64,000 bases of DNA from assembly GCA_021324735.1 (NCBI GenBank), contig JAJPIO010000018.1, positions 248,001-312,000 of the forward strand, written 5' to 3'. Positions 8,273 to 16,474 of this stretch are shown one piece after another. Source of the DNA: Bacteroidota bacterium (GTDB taxonomy: Bacteria > Bacteroidota > Ignavibacteria > Palsa-1295). Position 1 is the stretch's first letter. The number at the start of each line of letters is the position of its first letter. Both the position numbers and the translations under genes were made by a program. The notes beneath the pieces were generated by a model, which made no database searches, was not told where the DNA came from, and was given only the letters and a program-made list of their open reading frames with translations.

Positions 8273-8686
8273 ATGAAACTCAATCCTTACCTTGGCTTTG
8301 ATGGCAACTGCCGCGAAGCAATGACATTTTATGCAAACGTCCTGGGCGGTAAGCTCACTGCTCTTATCGCGAACGGGGACACTCCGATGAAGGACCAATT
8401 TCCACCCGATCAGCAAGACCGCATTATGCACGCTCGATTGGAAGTAGGCGATCAGGTCATCATGGCCGGTGATGCTCCGCAAGGCATGCATTCACAACCC
8501 GCCGGATTTACGATCGCTGTTACGATCGAAGATAATAAAGAAGCCGATCGCGTCTTTGCAGAACTCCTTGAAGGTGGCAAGATCAACATGCCGATCCAAG
8601 AGACGTTTTGGGCAGATCGCTTTGGCATGGGTATCGACAAATTCGGTATTCCCTGGATGGTGAACGGAAAACAAAAACCTATGTAA
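8273..8686 (+). CDS. PhnB-like VOC protein
   Basis: A 137-residue single-domain PhnB-like VOC protein: LNPYLGFDGNCREAMTFYANVLGG at the start, HARLEVGDQVIMAGDAP in the middle, and FWADRFGMGIDKFGIPWMVNG at the end. It is twelve bases ahead of the tandem-domain gene and so likely co-transcribed with it. The spacing upstream (69 bases) may hold its own start signals. The substrate is unknown. Confidence 0.9.
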   Translation: MKLNPYLGFDGNCREAMTFYANVLGGKLTALIANGDTPMKDQFPPDQQDRIMHARLEVGDQVIMAGDAPQGMHSQPAGFTIAVTIEDNKEADRVFAELLEGGKINMPIQETFWADRFGMGIDKFGIPWMVNGKQKPM

Positions 8687-8698
8687 GGAGAAATTACA

Positions 8699-9565
8699 AT
8701 GAAAAATATTCAGACATTCATTTGGTTTAACGATCAGGCGGAAGAAGCCGCGAACCTTTATACTTCGACGTTTCCGAATTCGAAGAAGATCGGGTTAATG
8801 CCGGGGCCTGGCGGTAAACCAATGGCCGTTCCAGTCGACCTTAATGGCCATCAATTTATCCTCTTCAATGGTGGACCGCAATTCCATCCAACGCACGGAA
8901 TATCGTTCACGGTCTACTGTGCATCATCGGAAGAAGCCGAAAAGATCTGGAACAAGCTTTCGGACAGCGCAAACGTGATGATGCCACTTGCGGAATATCC
9001 GTGGAGCAAAAAGTATGGATGGATCGAGGATAAGTTTGGTGTGTCGTGGCAGATCACGACATCGGAAGAGAAGAATCCTGTCACTCCTTCCCTGCTCTTC
9101 GCCGGTAACATTCAAGGCAAGGCAGAGGAAGCGATCAATCTCTACACGTCGCAGTTTCCGAATTCCAGCATCAATTTTATCGCACGATATGAGCCAGGTG
9201 AACCGGGGCCGGAAGGACAAATTAAGTTTGCTTCGTTCACATTGAATAATCAGCCCTATATTGCGATGGATAGTGGCCATCCGATGGATAACACCATGAC
9301 GCCGGGCATTTCTTTCTTCATCAACTGCGAGACGCAGGAAGAAGTCGATCATTTCTGGGATGGCCTTTCGGAGGGCGGACATCAGGACCGTTGCGGATGG
9401 CTACAGGACCGGTTTGGAGTCTCCTGGCAAGTCGTGCCGATCGTACTCGGTCAACTGCTGTCGGATCCTGACCGAACAAAGGCCCAGAATGTCATGCAAG
9501 CGATGCTTCAAATGAACAAGCTGATCATTAGAGATCTTGAGGAAGCCGCTGAAGTGGCTGTTTAA
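8699..9565 (+). CDS. tandem PhnB-like VOC protein
   Basis: A 288-residue protein with two complete PhnB-like domains. The first starts IQTFIWFNDQAEEAANLYTS and ends KFGVSWQITTSE (about 1-120). The second starts PSLLFAGNIQGKAEEAINLY and ends RFGVSWQVVPIVLGQLLSDPDRTKAQNVMQAML (about 128-280). It is probably a gene fusion of two ancestral single-domain units. AAGGAG lies 8-13 bases before the ATG, an unusually good ribosome-binding site for this window. Confidence 0.9.
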   Translation: MKNIQTFIWFNDQAEEAANLYTSTFPNSKKIGLMPGPGGKPMAVPVDLNGHQFILFNGGPQFHPTHGISFTVYCASSEEAEKIWNKLSDSANVMMPLAEYPWSKKYGWIEDKFGVSWQITTSEEKNPVTPSLLFAGNIQGKAEEAINLYTSQFPNSSINFIARYEPGEPGPEGQIKFASFTLNNQPYIAMDSGHPMDNTMTPGISFFINCETQEEVDHFWDGLSEGGHQDRCGWLQDRFGVSWQVVPIVLGQLLSDPDRTKAQNVMQAMLQMNKLIIRDLEEAAEVAV

Positions 9566-9616
9566 GATCAGCATCGCTATCATTTCTTGTCGTCACAATT
9601 CTTGTCGTAAATACTA

Positions 9617-11104
9617 ATGACTGCTTCTCTTGAAGGTAAGAGAAAATGGTGGGCGCTCTATGTGTTATGCTTAGGCGCCCTCATGATCGTGCTCGATTCC
9701 ACGATCGTCACAGTAGCATTACCATCCATTCGGGCGAGTCTCGGGTTTTCCGAGACCTCGCTCGCGTGGGTGATGAATGCTTACCTACTTACATTTGGAG
9801 GCTTCCTTTTGCTCGGCGGCCGCTTAGGCGATCTCTTTGGTCAGCGAAAGCTCTTCTTACTCGGTCTTGCACTCTTCACAGTGGCCTCGCTAGCTTGCGG
9901 GTTGGCAACAACTCAATGGTTTCTCGTTACCGCCCGTGCAGCGCAAGGAATTGGCGGAGCCGTCGTCGATGCCGTTGCGCTTTCGCTCATTATGGGTCTC
10001 TTTACAGAACCCGCTGAACGCGCAAAAGCAATGGGCGTCTTCGGCTCTGTATGTGCCGGCGGTGGAAGTATCGGTGTGTTGCTCGGCGGCTTGCTAACAA
10101 GCGCACTGGATTGGCATTGGGTCTTTCTTGTCAATATACCGGTCGGTATCCTTGTCAGCATTCTTACGATGAGACTATTGCCGGCAATGGAGAACACCGG
10201 CCAACGGGTGCGTGTCGATGTTGGGGGTGCGATAACGATCACAGCATCACTCATGCTGGCAGTGTATGCGATCGTCAACGGTAACGATGCGGGCTGGACT
10301 TCAATCGAAACCATTGGCTTGCTCGGAGTATCGGTCGCACTGATGCTCATTTTCTTGCGGATCGAATCGACCGTTGCTTCCCCACTCGTACCGCTCGGAC
10401 TTTTTCGTTTGCGCAATCTCGCAACGGCAAACGCCATGGGTGTACTATGGGCCGCCGGGATGTTCTCGTGGTTCTTTCTTTCGGCGCTTTATTTACAAAT
10501 AGTGCTCGGCTACGATCCGATGCAAGTCGGACTCGCCTTCTTGCCGTCGAACCTGATCATGGCGGGATTATCCCTCGGCATCTCAGCGAAGCTCGTGATG
10601 CGATTTGGCATTAAGGCTCCGCTTGCCGTCGGTTTAGGGCTTGCCTCTATCGGGCTTTTACTTCTGGCGCGCGCTCCCGTCGGAGGCGTATTCACTATCG
10701 ACGTACTTCCGAGCATGTTATTGCTCGGCTTCGGAGCCGGTATTGCGTTCAATCCGATACTGCTGGCAGCGATGAACGATGCACCACAGCATGAATCGGG
10801 CCTTGCATCAGGGCTGGTTAATACATCGTTTATGATGGGCGGAGCATTAGGTCTTGCCATTCTTGCGAGTCTTGCGGCGTCCCGGACGGAGTCCTTGCTA
10901 GCGGTGGGAGTAAATCAAACGGCTGCAGTTAATTCCGGGTATCACATTGCGTTCGTTGTGGGCGCCTTATTCGCAATTGTTGCGACGCTACTCGGCACCT
11001 TCGTCTTACGTACCCCGAGTGTAGAATCAACTTCTTCATTAGAAGAAACGGCTGGATCAGCAAACGCTCCGGTAAATTTTCGAGTAGTCACTAACGAAAT
11101 TTAA
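9617..11104 (+). CDS. DHA2-family MFS drug exporter
   Basis: A 495-residue, 14-helix major facilitator of the EmrB/QacA (DHA2) group. Motif A is GGRLGDLFGQRKLFL near residues 60-75, the TM1 motif LDSTIVTVALPSI is at about residues 26-38, and the antiporter motif C region is GGGSIGVLLGGLL near residue 150. It would export hydrophobic compounds by proton antiport across the inner membrane. No membrane-fusion protein gene is adjacent. Its place among AHSA1 and VOC genes supports a detoxification role for the cluster. Confidence 0.92.
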   Translation: MTASLEGKRKWWALYVLCLGALMIVLDSTIVTVALPSIRASLGFSETSLAWVMNAYLLTFGGFLLLGGRLGDLFGQRKLFLLGLALFTVASLACGLATTQWFLVTARAAQGIGGAVVDAVALSLIMGLFTEPAERAKAMGVFGSVCAGGGSIGVLLGGLLTSALDWHWVFLVNIPVGILVSILTMRLLPAMENTGQRVRVDVGGAITITASLMLAVYAIVNGNDAGWTSIETIGLLGVSVALMLIFLRIESTVASPLVPLGLFRLRNLATANAMGVLWAAGMFSWFFLSALYLQIVLGYDPMQVGLAFLPSNLIMAGLSLGISAKLVMRFGIKAPLAVGLGLASIGLLLLARAPVGGVFTIDVLPSMLLLGFGAGIAFNPILLAAMNDAPQHESGLASGLVNTSFMMGGALGLAILASLAASRTESLLAVGVNQTAAVNSGYHIAFVVGALFAIVATLLGTFVLRTPSVESTSSLEETAGSANAPVNFRVVTNEI

Positions 11105-11128
11105 TCATCAATACTAAGGAGAATAATT

Positions 11129-11551
11129 ATGCGATTCATGGTCATCGTCAAAGCATCGAAAGCATCGGAAGCCGGTGAATTACCGTCCACAGAAATGCTT
11201 ACTGCAATGGGTAAATTCAATGAGGAGCTTGTGAAAGCTGGCATTATGTTGGCCGGTGAAGGCCTTCAGGATAGCTCCAGGGGCGCTCGTGTACGCTGGG
11301 AAGGCAAGAACCGGGTCGTCACGCACGGTCCATTCCCGAATCCGAAAGAACTCGTCGCCGGATATTGGATCTGGAAATGCGCTTCACTCGACGAAGCGAT
11401 AGAGTGGATCAAGCGCGCACCGTTCTTGGAAGGCGATGAGATCGAGATCCGTCAAATATTCGAAGCCGAAGATTTTGGCGAGAACTTCACGCCCGAACTT
11501 CGCGAGCAGGAAGCACAGCTCGGCAAGCAGATCGCCTCATACTCCAATTAA
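11129..11551 (+). CDS. YciI-like (DGPF domain) protein
   Basis: A 140-residue YCII-related protein of the PhnB-associated type. It begins MRFMVIVKASKASEAGE, has GEGLQDSSRGARVRW, then THGPFPNPKELVAGYWIWKCASLDEAIEWIKRAPF, and ends with ELREQEAQLGKQI. The family is usually encoded beside sigma-70 ECF factors or VOC genes and has no settled activity. AAGGAG lies 9-14 bases upstream of the ATG. The gap to the MFS gene is 24 bases, suggesting an operon. Confidence 0.9.
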   Translation: MRFMVIVKASKASEAGELPSTEMLTAMGKFNEELVKAGIMLAGEGLQDSSRGARVRWEGKNRVVTHGPFPNPKELVAGYWIWKCASLDEAIEWIKRAPFLEGDEIEIRQIFEAEDFGENFTPELREQEAQLGKQIASYSN

Positions 11552-11581
11552 CTCTTTTTTCTACTACTTTAACTATTTGAA

Positions 11582-12007
11582 ATGAAGCAGATCAATCCAT
11601 ATCTCAATTTCCTGGGAAATACCGAGGAGGCCTTTAACTTTTATAAGTCAATATTTGGCGGGGATTTCTCCTCGTTCGTTCGCTTCAAGGATGCTCCGGG
11701 CGCAGGTCCGGTGCCTGAAAAGGAAGCGAACGGCCTGATGCACGTCTCTTTGCCAGCCGGCAACACCACGCTTATGGCAACGGATACGCTCGAATCGATG
11801 GGACACACGCTTACCGTTGGTAACAACATTAATCTCTGCGTGGTAGCGGAAAGCCGCGAGGAAGCAGATAAGATCTTTAGTAAGTTAGCAGCGGGCGGCA
11901 AGGTCAGCATGCCTATTGCCGATATGTTCTGGGGCAGTTATTGGGGGTCGGTTACAGACAAATTCGGCGTGAACTGGATGGTGGATTACAACGCGCAGCA
12001 ACAATAA
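11582..12007 (+). CDS. PhnB-like VOC protein
   Basis: A 141-residue single-domain PhnB-like protein: INPYLNFLGNTEEAFNFYKSIFGG at the start, HVSLPAGNTTLMATDTLES, then MFWGSYWGSVTDKFGVNWMVDY near the C-terminus. It is the last gene of the left-hand cluster, 30 bases after the YciI-like gene and followed by a good terminator. The cluster therefore holds five VOC genes with six domains. Confidence 0.9.
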   Translation: MKQINPYLNFLGNTEEAFNFYKSIFGGDFSSFVRFKDAPGAGPVPEKEANGLMHVSLPAGNTTLMATDTLESMGHTLTVGNNINLCVVAESREEADKIFSKLAAGGKVSMPIADMFWGSYWGSVTDKFGVNWMVDYNAQQQ

Positions 12008-12025
12008 GACAGACTATTTCTTTTG

Positions 12026-12057
12026 AAGCACGAAGCCCCACGTCTTCGTGCTTTTTT
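12026..12057 (+). terminator. rho-independent terminator
   Basis: AAGCACGAAG (12026-12035) and CTTCGTGC (12044-12051) form the stem, followed by TTTTTT at 12052-12057. It closes the YciI/PhnB operon. The stop codon of the convergent small gene lies inside the T-run. Confidence 0.85.
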
Positions 12058-12340
12058 ATTTTCCCGTTGTAATTATCACTGCCCCGACCAACGCGCGAAG
12101 GTTCTCCGGCGTAAGTTTATGGAACGTCCCTGTTAGCTTACTATAAAATTCCGTGGTATGGAATACATCGCGGAGGGCATGTAACGGATCAGTCGCTTGT
12201 GCCTGCGCATGAAACATGGGACTCTCAACAATATAGAGCTTCCCTCTCCTCGTTAACGTCCCGAGCAGTTTTCCGGTCTCGTTCTCGCGGATGACCCACG
12301 CCGATTGAGAGTGATTCCGTTCAATTACGTATCGCGTCAT
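12056..12340 (-). CDS. hypothetical protein, 94 residues
   Basis: Not recognised. It starts MTRYVIERNHSQSAWVIRE and alternates short strands (LLGTLTRRGKLYIVESPMF) with a helix (DPLHALRDVFHTTEFYSKLTG). It has no signal peptide or membrane segment, so a small cytosolic alpha/beta protein is likely. It converges on the left-hand cluster, its stop lying in the shared terminator. The N-terminal WVI..NETGKLL pattern is loosely like the gene at 12700, which may share a domain of the DUF2188 kind. Confidence 0.6.
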   Translation of the reverse strand: MTRYVIERNHSQSAWVIRENETGKLLGTLTRRGKLYIVESPMFHAQAQATDPLHALRDVFHTTEFYSKLTGTFHKLTPENLRALVGAVIITTGK

Positions 12341-12699
12341 AATAAACTATAAGCAGTAATAGCAAACCTGAACTACACCGTAGTAACATAGCAGAAGCTC
12401 GATGAACCTAGATTATATCTAGAAGAGCAACACGAAGAGCGAAAGAAATACGGATCAGGAGAGCAGCGACCCGCAAGAGAAAATCATGGCGAGGCGGCCA
12501 CTGAACAGTTACGAGCGAACTATCCCTTGAAGAATTTTCTCTTAACGGCGTAATACAAGTGAAAAATCAAATGTGTTCTCGTAACCCAGTGATTCTGCCC
12601 TCGGCGATACATTTATTATTAAATTTGGAAAACACTGACCTAGCGCAAACCACTGTGTCCTATCAAATGTCGGCTCAGGATTTGTCCCCGTCGCGCGCT

Positions 12700-12918
12700 A
12701 TGACTACCTACGTCCTTTCGCAACACAACAATACCTGGTATATTCATCAGTACGGTGAGGACGTAAGCATGCTTGCGTCCAATATCCCAAGTGAAGAGGA
12801 AGCTCTGCAGATCGCATTACAAAATGCTCGACAGAAACGGCCATCCGAGGTCATCCGTATTGCCTTCACCGGAGAGAACCGTGTCGTCGCATCCTTTGCC
12901 TCAGAAGAGGGCGATTGA
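12700..12918 (+). CDS. small DUF2188-like hypothetical protein
   Basis: From ATG 12700 this is a 72-residue protein with the order TTYVLSQHNNTWYIHQYGE, then EEEALQIALQNARQK, then VIRIAFTGENRVVASFA. A strand pair, a helix and a closing strand pair fit DUF2188. The frame is open back to 12559 with ATGs at 12559 and 12667, but that stretch looks non-coding and the domain starts at 12700. The function is unknown. Weak upstream signals leave the start uncertain. Confidence 0.5.
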   Translation: MTTYVLSQHNNTWYIHQYGEDVSMLASNIPSEEEALQIALQNARQKRPSEVIRIAFTGENRVVASFASEEGD

Positions 12919-12963
12919 AGCGTGTATCCGGAGCGGTTATCCTCGCTCCTCGGTTCGTAAACT

Positions 12964-13473
12964 ATGTCTCTTAAGTTCTCAGCCGTCATTAAGATCATCG
13001 GGGTCAACCCTTATGTCTCCGTCAGTAAGACTCGAGCGTCCCAGATCAAGCTCAACTGGCGCAGGCCGATGCCGGTACTCGTACGTGTAAACGGGTTGCC
13101 GAAGAAAGCCTGGCATATCAACATGATGCCGAAAGGAGACGGCAGCTTTTACCTCTACTTACACGGAGACGTACGAAAGTCATCCACAACAAAGGTTGGA
13201 GATACGGTCGAGGTAGAAGTAGAATTCAACGAAACGTACCGCAACGGCCCCCTGCATCCCATGCCGAAGTGGTTTCGAAGTGCATTGACGAAGAATGTAA
13301 AAGCGAAGAAAGCCTGGGAAGCGTTGATCCCAAGCAGAAAGAAAGAGGTACTACGCTATTTTGCAGCATTAAAATCGGAGGAGGCACGTCAACGCAATCT
13401 CCTTCGAGCGATCGATGCCCTCTCGAACGACAATATTCGCTTTATGGGCCGCACGTGGAAGAACGGGAAATAG
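12964..13473 (+). CDS. DUF1905/YdeI-like (OmdA) protein
   Basis: A 169-residue protein. The first about 95 residues are a DUF1905 beta-barrel (LKFSAVIKIIGVNPYVSV, then VRVNGLPKKAWHINMMPKGDGSFYLYL, then GDTVEVEVEFNE). The C-terminal part (ALTKNVKAKKAWEALIPSRKKEVLRYFAALKS, then RNLLRAIDALS) is the YdeI/OmpD-associated helical region that ends many such proteins. Family members have been linked to bacteriocin or antimicrobial-peptide tolerance in enterics, but the molecular activity is not known. Confidence 0.8.
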   Translation: MSLKFSAVIKIIGVNPYVSVSKTRASQIKLNWRRPMPVLVRVNGLPKKAWHINMMPKGDGSFYLYLHGDVRKSSTTKVGDTVEVEVEFNETYRNGPLHPMPKWFRSALTKNVKAKKAWEALIPSRKKEVLRYFAALKSEEARQRNLLRAIDALSNDNIRFMGRTWKNGK

Positions 13474-13506
13474 GTCGGTGTGCTTCCTCGTGCTTCAAGA
13501 CTATGC

Positions 13507-13848
13507 TCAATCCGTAAACCACTCATCGATCAAACGCTGAGCTTCTTCGATCGCGAAGGTTGCCTGATCGGATGCTGCGGCTAACCGGCGAGTATTATAG
13601 CCGGCCAAAACTTCACACAACGCCATGGCCTCGTTTAGCGCCACTTGGGTATCACGAAGCGCTTTGAGTAGACGCGGGACCATATTTACCGAACGCACGA
13701 GCGCCTCGGCCGTCTGCTTGATATCGTTATCGGCATTGGAATCATGAAGTGCGATCTTCCCCTCGACCGCTATTCTGTTGGGATCGATGTATCCGAACGT
13801 GCAACCTTCCTGACTTACTTCGAGAATTTTAAGCTGGGTCGATCTCAT
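13507..13848 (-). CDS. hypothetical protein, tandem paralog A
   Basis: A 113-residue soluble protein. A short beta N-terminus (LKILEVSQEGCTFGYIDPNRI) leads into a long helical part (TAEALVRSVNMVPRLLKALRDTQVALNEAM) and ends YNTRRLAAASDQATFAIEEAQRLIDEW. It is clearly paralogous to the next gene: LKxLExxxxGCTxGYxD, the RxxNxxxRLLxxLxxxQxxL block, NTRRxAxAxDQxxFAxxxAxRxxxEW. No known family is recognised. Confidence 0.65.
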   Translation of the reverse strand: MRSTQLKILEVSQEGCTFGYIDPNRIAVEGKIALHDSNADNDIKQTAEALVRSVNMVPRLLKALRDTQVALNEAMALCEVLAGYNTRRLAAASDQATFAIEEAQRLIDEWFTD

Positions 13849-13893
13849 AATGGAGCTGACAATAAGTGATCACTTTAAAAGACTAAAAAGCGG

Positions 13894-14265
13894 CTATGCA
13901 ACCAGGTTCTCAACCGAGGACGGCTCATACCATTCTTTCATCATGCGATGCGCGTCATCGAGAGCAAACCGAATTTGGTCTTTCGCGGAAGCCCACCGGC
14001 GCGTATCGCAGCCAGTCGACTCTGCCATTGCGATCGATTCCAATAATGATTGTTGTGCATTTTCCAGCACTCCCAGCAAGCGTTGATACGCATTTACCTG
14101 CCGAACGATCACCTCGGCGTTTCGGCGAGCGTCAATGTCGGACCGTGGTCCGGTACGTGTCGGTTGTATAACAGCCGCAAGGTCGATATTACCGTTCTCA
14201 TCACAATAACCGATCGTGCAACCGTCGTTTGTCTCCTCAAGTACTTTGAGATGAGTCCAAATCAT
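13894..14265 (-). CDS. hypothetical protein, tandem paralog B
   Basis: A 123-residue paralog of the preceding gene in direct tandem, 45 bases upstream of it on the same strand. ATG at 14263-14265 aligns its N-terminus (MIWTHLKVLEETNDGCTIGYCDE) with paralog A; the frame extends to 14307 without similarity. The helix-rich C-terminus is DTRRWASAKDQIRFALDDAHRMMKEW. Compact helical proteins of this kind occur in phage and plasmid accessory regions, but nothing else here points to a phage. Confidence 0.65.
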   Translation of the reverse strand: MIWTHLKVLEETNDGCTIGYCDENGNIDLAAVIQPTRTGPRSDIDARRNAEVIVRQVNAYQRLLGVLENAQQSLLESIAMAESTGCDTRRWASAKDQIRFALDDAHRMMKEWYEPSSVENLVA

Positions 14266-14425
14266 AGCAAAAAAATGTTTAGTCGTTTGAACAGGACGAT
14301 GGAACAAGCAAACTGGAACGCTTGGACAACAGCATAGAACACCTCACAAGTGCCAGTCCGAATATCAAGTTTGCGGCATTTATTTGAATGCAGCATTTTC
14401 TTTCTGATTGTTTGTTGGGCTTGGA

Positions 14426-14968
14426 ATGACACAAGATTTTAAACGCCGTAATCTAAAAATTAAACGCCGTAACCTAAAGGTTACAGCTACGGTGGCCTTG
14501 CTACTGCTCTCTCCTGTTGCTTTGCTTGCAAAGCCAATATCCATTGGTATGACGAAAGCAGAGATCGCAAAGCTCTATCCATCCTTCGCTCAATATTTTC
14601 AAGACGAATCGCCTGCACTCCACCTCGTCCATTGGCCATTGCACGGAATGACCGGTGAAGCGGCATTTGCATTCGCAAAGGGCAAACTCCTCGTCTTTAC
14701 CTGGGAACACCCGAAGGACCATAAAGAAGGTATGACGAAGGCGGACATGAAAAATTATAACGCTCTCTTGCGTGGACTTCAATCGGATTGGGGCAAAGGT
14801 AAAACCCGCCGTTCGCCGTTCAATCCCTCCGTTACGGAAAGCACCTGGAGACTTCCCCATTCGAGAGCATCCATTCGTTACAATCTGGAAATGATCCGTG
14901 TCCAGCTCGTCGATGCCGATTACCTCAATCGAGCAAAGAGCCGAAAGCCGACCGATAAGCTGGATTAA
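14426..14968 (+). CDS. hypothetical exported protein
   Basis: A 180-residue protein with a signal peptide: a very basic n-region, a hydrophobic core VTATVALLLLSPVALL, and cleavage near LLAKP. The mature part begins ISIGMTKAEIAKLYPSFAQYF and has WPLHGMTGEAAFAFAKGKLLVFTWEHP, resembling small exported proteins of the SmpA-like kind in which a helix precedes strands; this is not a firm assignment. The n-region contains an exact-phase 21-bp duplication (14439-14480) encoding KRRNLKI KRRNLKV. ATG 14426 is used; an in-frame ATG at 14408 is also possible. Confidence 0.65.
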   Translation: MTQDFKRRNLKIKRRNLKVTATVALLLLSPVALLAKPISIGMTKAEIAKLYPSFAQYFQDESPALHLVHWPLHGMTGEAAFAFAKGKLLVFTWEHPKDHKEGMTKADMKNYNALLRGLQSDWGKGKTRRSPFNPSVTESTWRLPHSRASIRYNLEMIRVQLVDADYLNRAKSRKPTDKLD

Positions 14969-14981
14969 AGCGGTTGACAAG

Positions 14982-15236
14982 GTGTACTCGCGATCTCCGG
15001 ATCGCGAGACCCGCAGGTTGCCACAATGCCGGAGTGTACTCGTCCCCACGACCGGCGACCAGAGATCACCGGTACACGAATTACGGTGTACTCGAGTACT
15101 ACAAAAGTGTACTCGCGATCTCTGATCGCGAGACCCGCAGTTTGCCACAATGCTGGAGTGTGCCCCTCCCCACGACCGGCGATTGGAGATCACCGGTACA
15201 CGAGACACAGTGTACACGCGATCTCCGGATCGCGAC
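14982..15236. repeat. ~98-bp palindromic repeat cluster A (2.3 copies)
   Basis: Unit copies at 14982-15079 and 15107-15203 and a truncated copy at 15210-15236. Each full unit begins GTGTAC, has GATCTC ten bases in, and ends GAGATC....GTACAC, so its first and last 16 bases are near-perfect inverted repeats. Inside the left end an 8-bp dyad TCGCGATC/GATCGCGA is kept, with loop TCCG or TCT. The central part has GTTTGCCACAATGCTGGAGTG-like sequence. The copies lie downstream of the DUF457 gene, whose upstream side carries cluster B in the same orientation. Confidence 0.9.
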
Positions 15237-15237
15237 C

Positions 15238-15319
15238 GAGTCCGGAGGACGATAGATGCATAGCGAAGCGCTTTAGCGCTGGTAGTCGTTGCCTGGCGCG
15301 GAATGAGTCCGGAGGACGA
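15238..15319. repeat. direct repeat GAGTCCGGAGGACGA
   Basis: GAGTCCGGAGGACGA occurs at 15238-15252 and 15305-15319, 67 bases apart. The first copy begins within the truncated palindromic unit. Between them lies a small hairpin-rich stretch (AGCGCTTTAGCGCT). The whole stretch from 15204 to 15426 seems to hold no gene. Confidence 0.6.
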
Positions 15320-15426
15320 CAGACACCTCTGTTCGCCAAGCGCCAATATTCTTACACTGCCACTGCTACCCGGTGCTTATCTATCCAATAGGCAAGAATA
15401 ACGAAAAGCCATTGTGCTTGTGCCAT

Positions 15427-16008
15427 CTAGGCGATTGTTTCGCTATTGGGCGGAGGTGGCCCGACGAGCGAACTTACAAACGAGAGAACAAGCAGCAATA
15501 CCAACACCCAGAGTCCATAACTACCGATGCGGTCTTTAGCAGTGGTCGCACGTTGATAAAGAATAATGCCCGCGGCGAAGATCGCAAATTCAATGACGAG
15601 TTCTATTGCTCGGTAGTCCCACAATTTCCATCCTAAAAAGGTAGCCCCTCCCGGCACGATCGGCAGATCGGGATGATGCACGAACAGATCGAGCACCCAA
15701 TGACTTACGACGGCCAGAGCGAGTATGATAAATCCCTTCACGTCCCTGCGCAGAAGGAAGTAAATGCCGCCAACTACCAGTCCCCATACGATCGCCATAA
15801 GGAGACTGTGCGTCCAGGGATACGAAACGAAGTTGAGCGGGACGCTACTCGTCCCCGGCGGATTAATTTCCACACGCTCCCATCCGAGCAGCAAAAAGAG
15901 CGGCCATAAAAGATCGAGAAATTGTGCCGCAATAAACAAGGTACCTAACGACGCTTTAGGCTGCGCCCGCTTGACTCCAAACCCAACTCCAAAATGTCCG
16001 ATGAACAT
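15427..16008 (-). CDS. DUF457/YdjM-like membrane metal-dependent hydrolase
   Basis: A 193-residue integral membrane protein with about five hydrophobic segments. MFIGHFGVGFGVKR opens the protein; YPWTHSLLMAIVWG and SHWVLDLFVHHPDLPI carry the conserved histidines and aspartate of the LexA-binding, membrane-bound hydrolase-like family. The frame runs upstream to 16395, but residues before this ATG (16006-16008) are only translated repeat DNA, so the later start is chosen. The substrate is unknown. It is a lone gene wedged between the two repeat clusters. Confidence 0.8.
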   Translation of the reverse strand: MFIGHFGVGFGVKRAQPKASLGTLFIAAQFLDLLWPLFLLLGWERVEINPPGTSSVPLNFVSYPWTHSLLMAIVWGLVVGGIYFLLRRDVKGFIILALAVVSHWVLDLFVHHPDLPIVPGGATFLGWKLWDYRAIELVIEFAIFAAGIILYQRATTAKDRIGSYGLWVLVLLLVLSFVSSLVGPPPPNSETIA

Positions 16009-16088
16009 GCGAAAGACTCCTTCTAGTGGTAACACTACAGTGTCCCCACGAACTTGAGTTTCGCGAAGATGTGCTCGCGGACCACGTC

Positions 16089-16397
16089 GTGTACTCGCGA
16101 TCTCTGATCGCGAGATCCGCTGGGTTGCCACAATGCTGGAGTGTGCTTGTCCCCACGACCGGCGATCAGAGATCACCGGTACACGAGGCGGTGTGTACTC
16201 GCGATCTCTGATCGCGAGACCCGGCAGGTTGCCACAATGCTGGAGTGTGCCCCCTCCCCACGACCGGCGATCGGAGATCACCGGTACAAGAGCCGGTGTG
16301 TACTCGCGATCTCTGATCGCGAGACCCGGCAGGTTGCCACAATGCTGGAGTGTGCTTGTCCCCACGACGGGCGATCGGAGATCACCGGTACACACGA
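16089..16397. repeat. ~98-bp palindromic repeat cluster B (3 copies)
   Basis: Units at 16089-16186, 16193-16291 and 16298-16397, start-to-start 104 and 105 bases, with 6-base linkers. All carry GTGTACTCGCGATCTCTGATCGCGA at the left, broken here as GTGTACTCGCGATCTC plus TGATCGCGA, and GAGATCACCGGTACA at the right. They are closer to each other than to cluster A, which suggests recent local copying. The array lies immediately upstream of the DUF457 start on its coding strand and ends 77 bases before the secreted Asp-box gene on the other side. Confidence 0.9.
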
Positions 16398-16474
16398 GAT
16401 CCTAAGTAGTTTTTGAGTATCCGTATTTGCAACCTCGACCCATACGGCGTGTTCTTAGGTAAAGAGGTGTCCCG

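Noticed and set aside
16009-16395. N-terminal 129-residue extension of the DUF457 protein
   Set aside because: It is translated repeat DNA; the conserved protein starts at 16008.
14982-16397. CRISPR-like array
   Set aside because: The units are ~98 bases with 4-30 base linkers of no spacer character, and no cas gene is near. It is a dispersed palindromic repeat instead.
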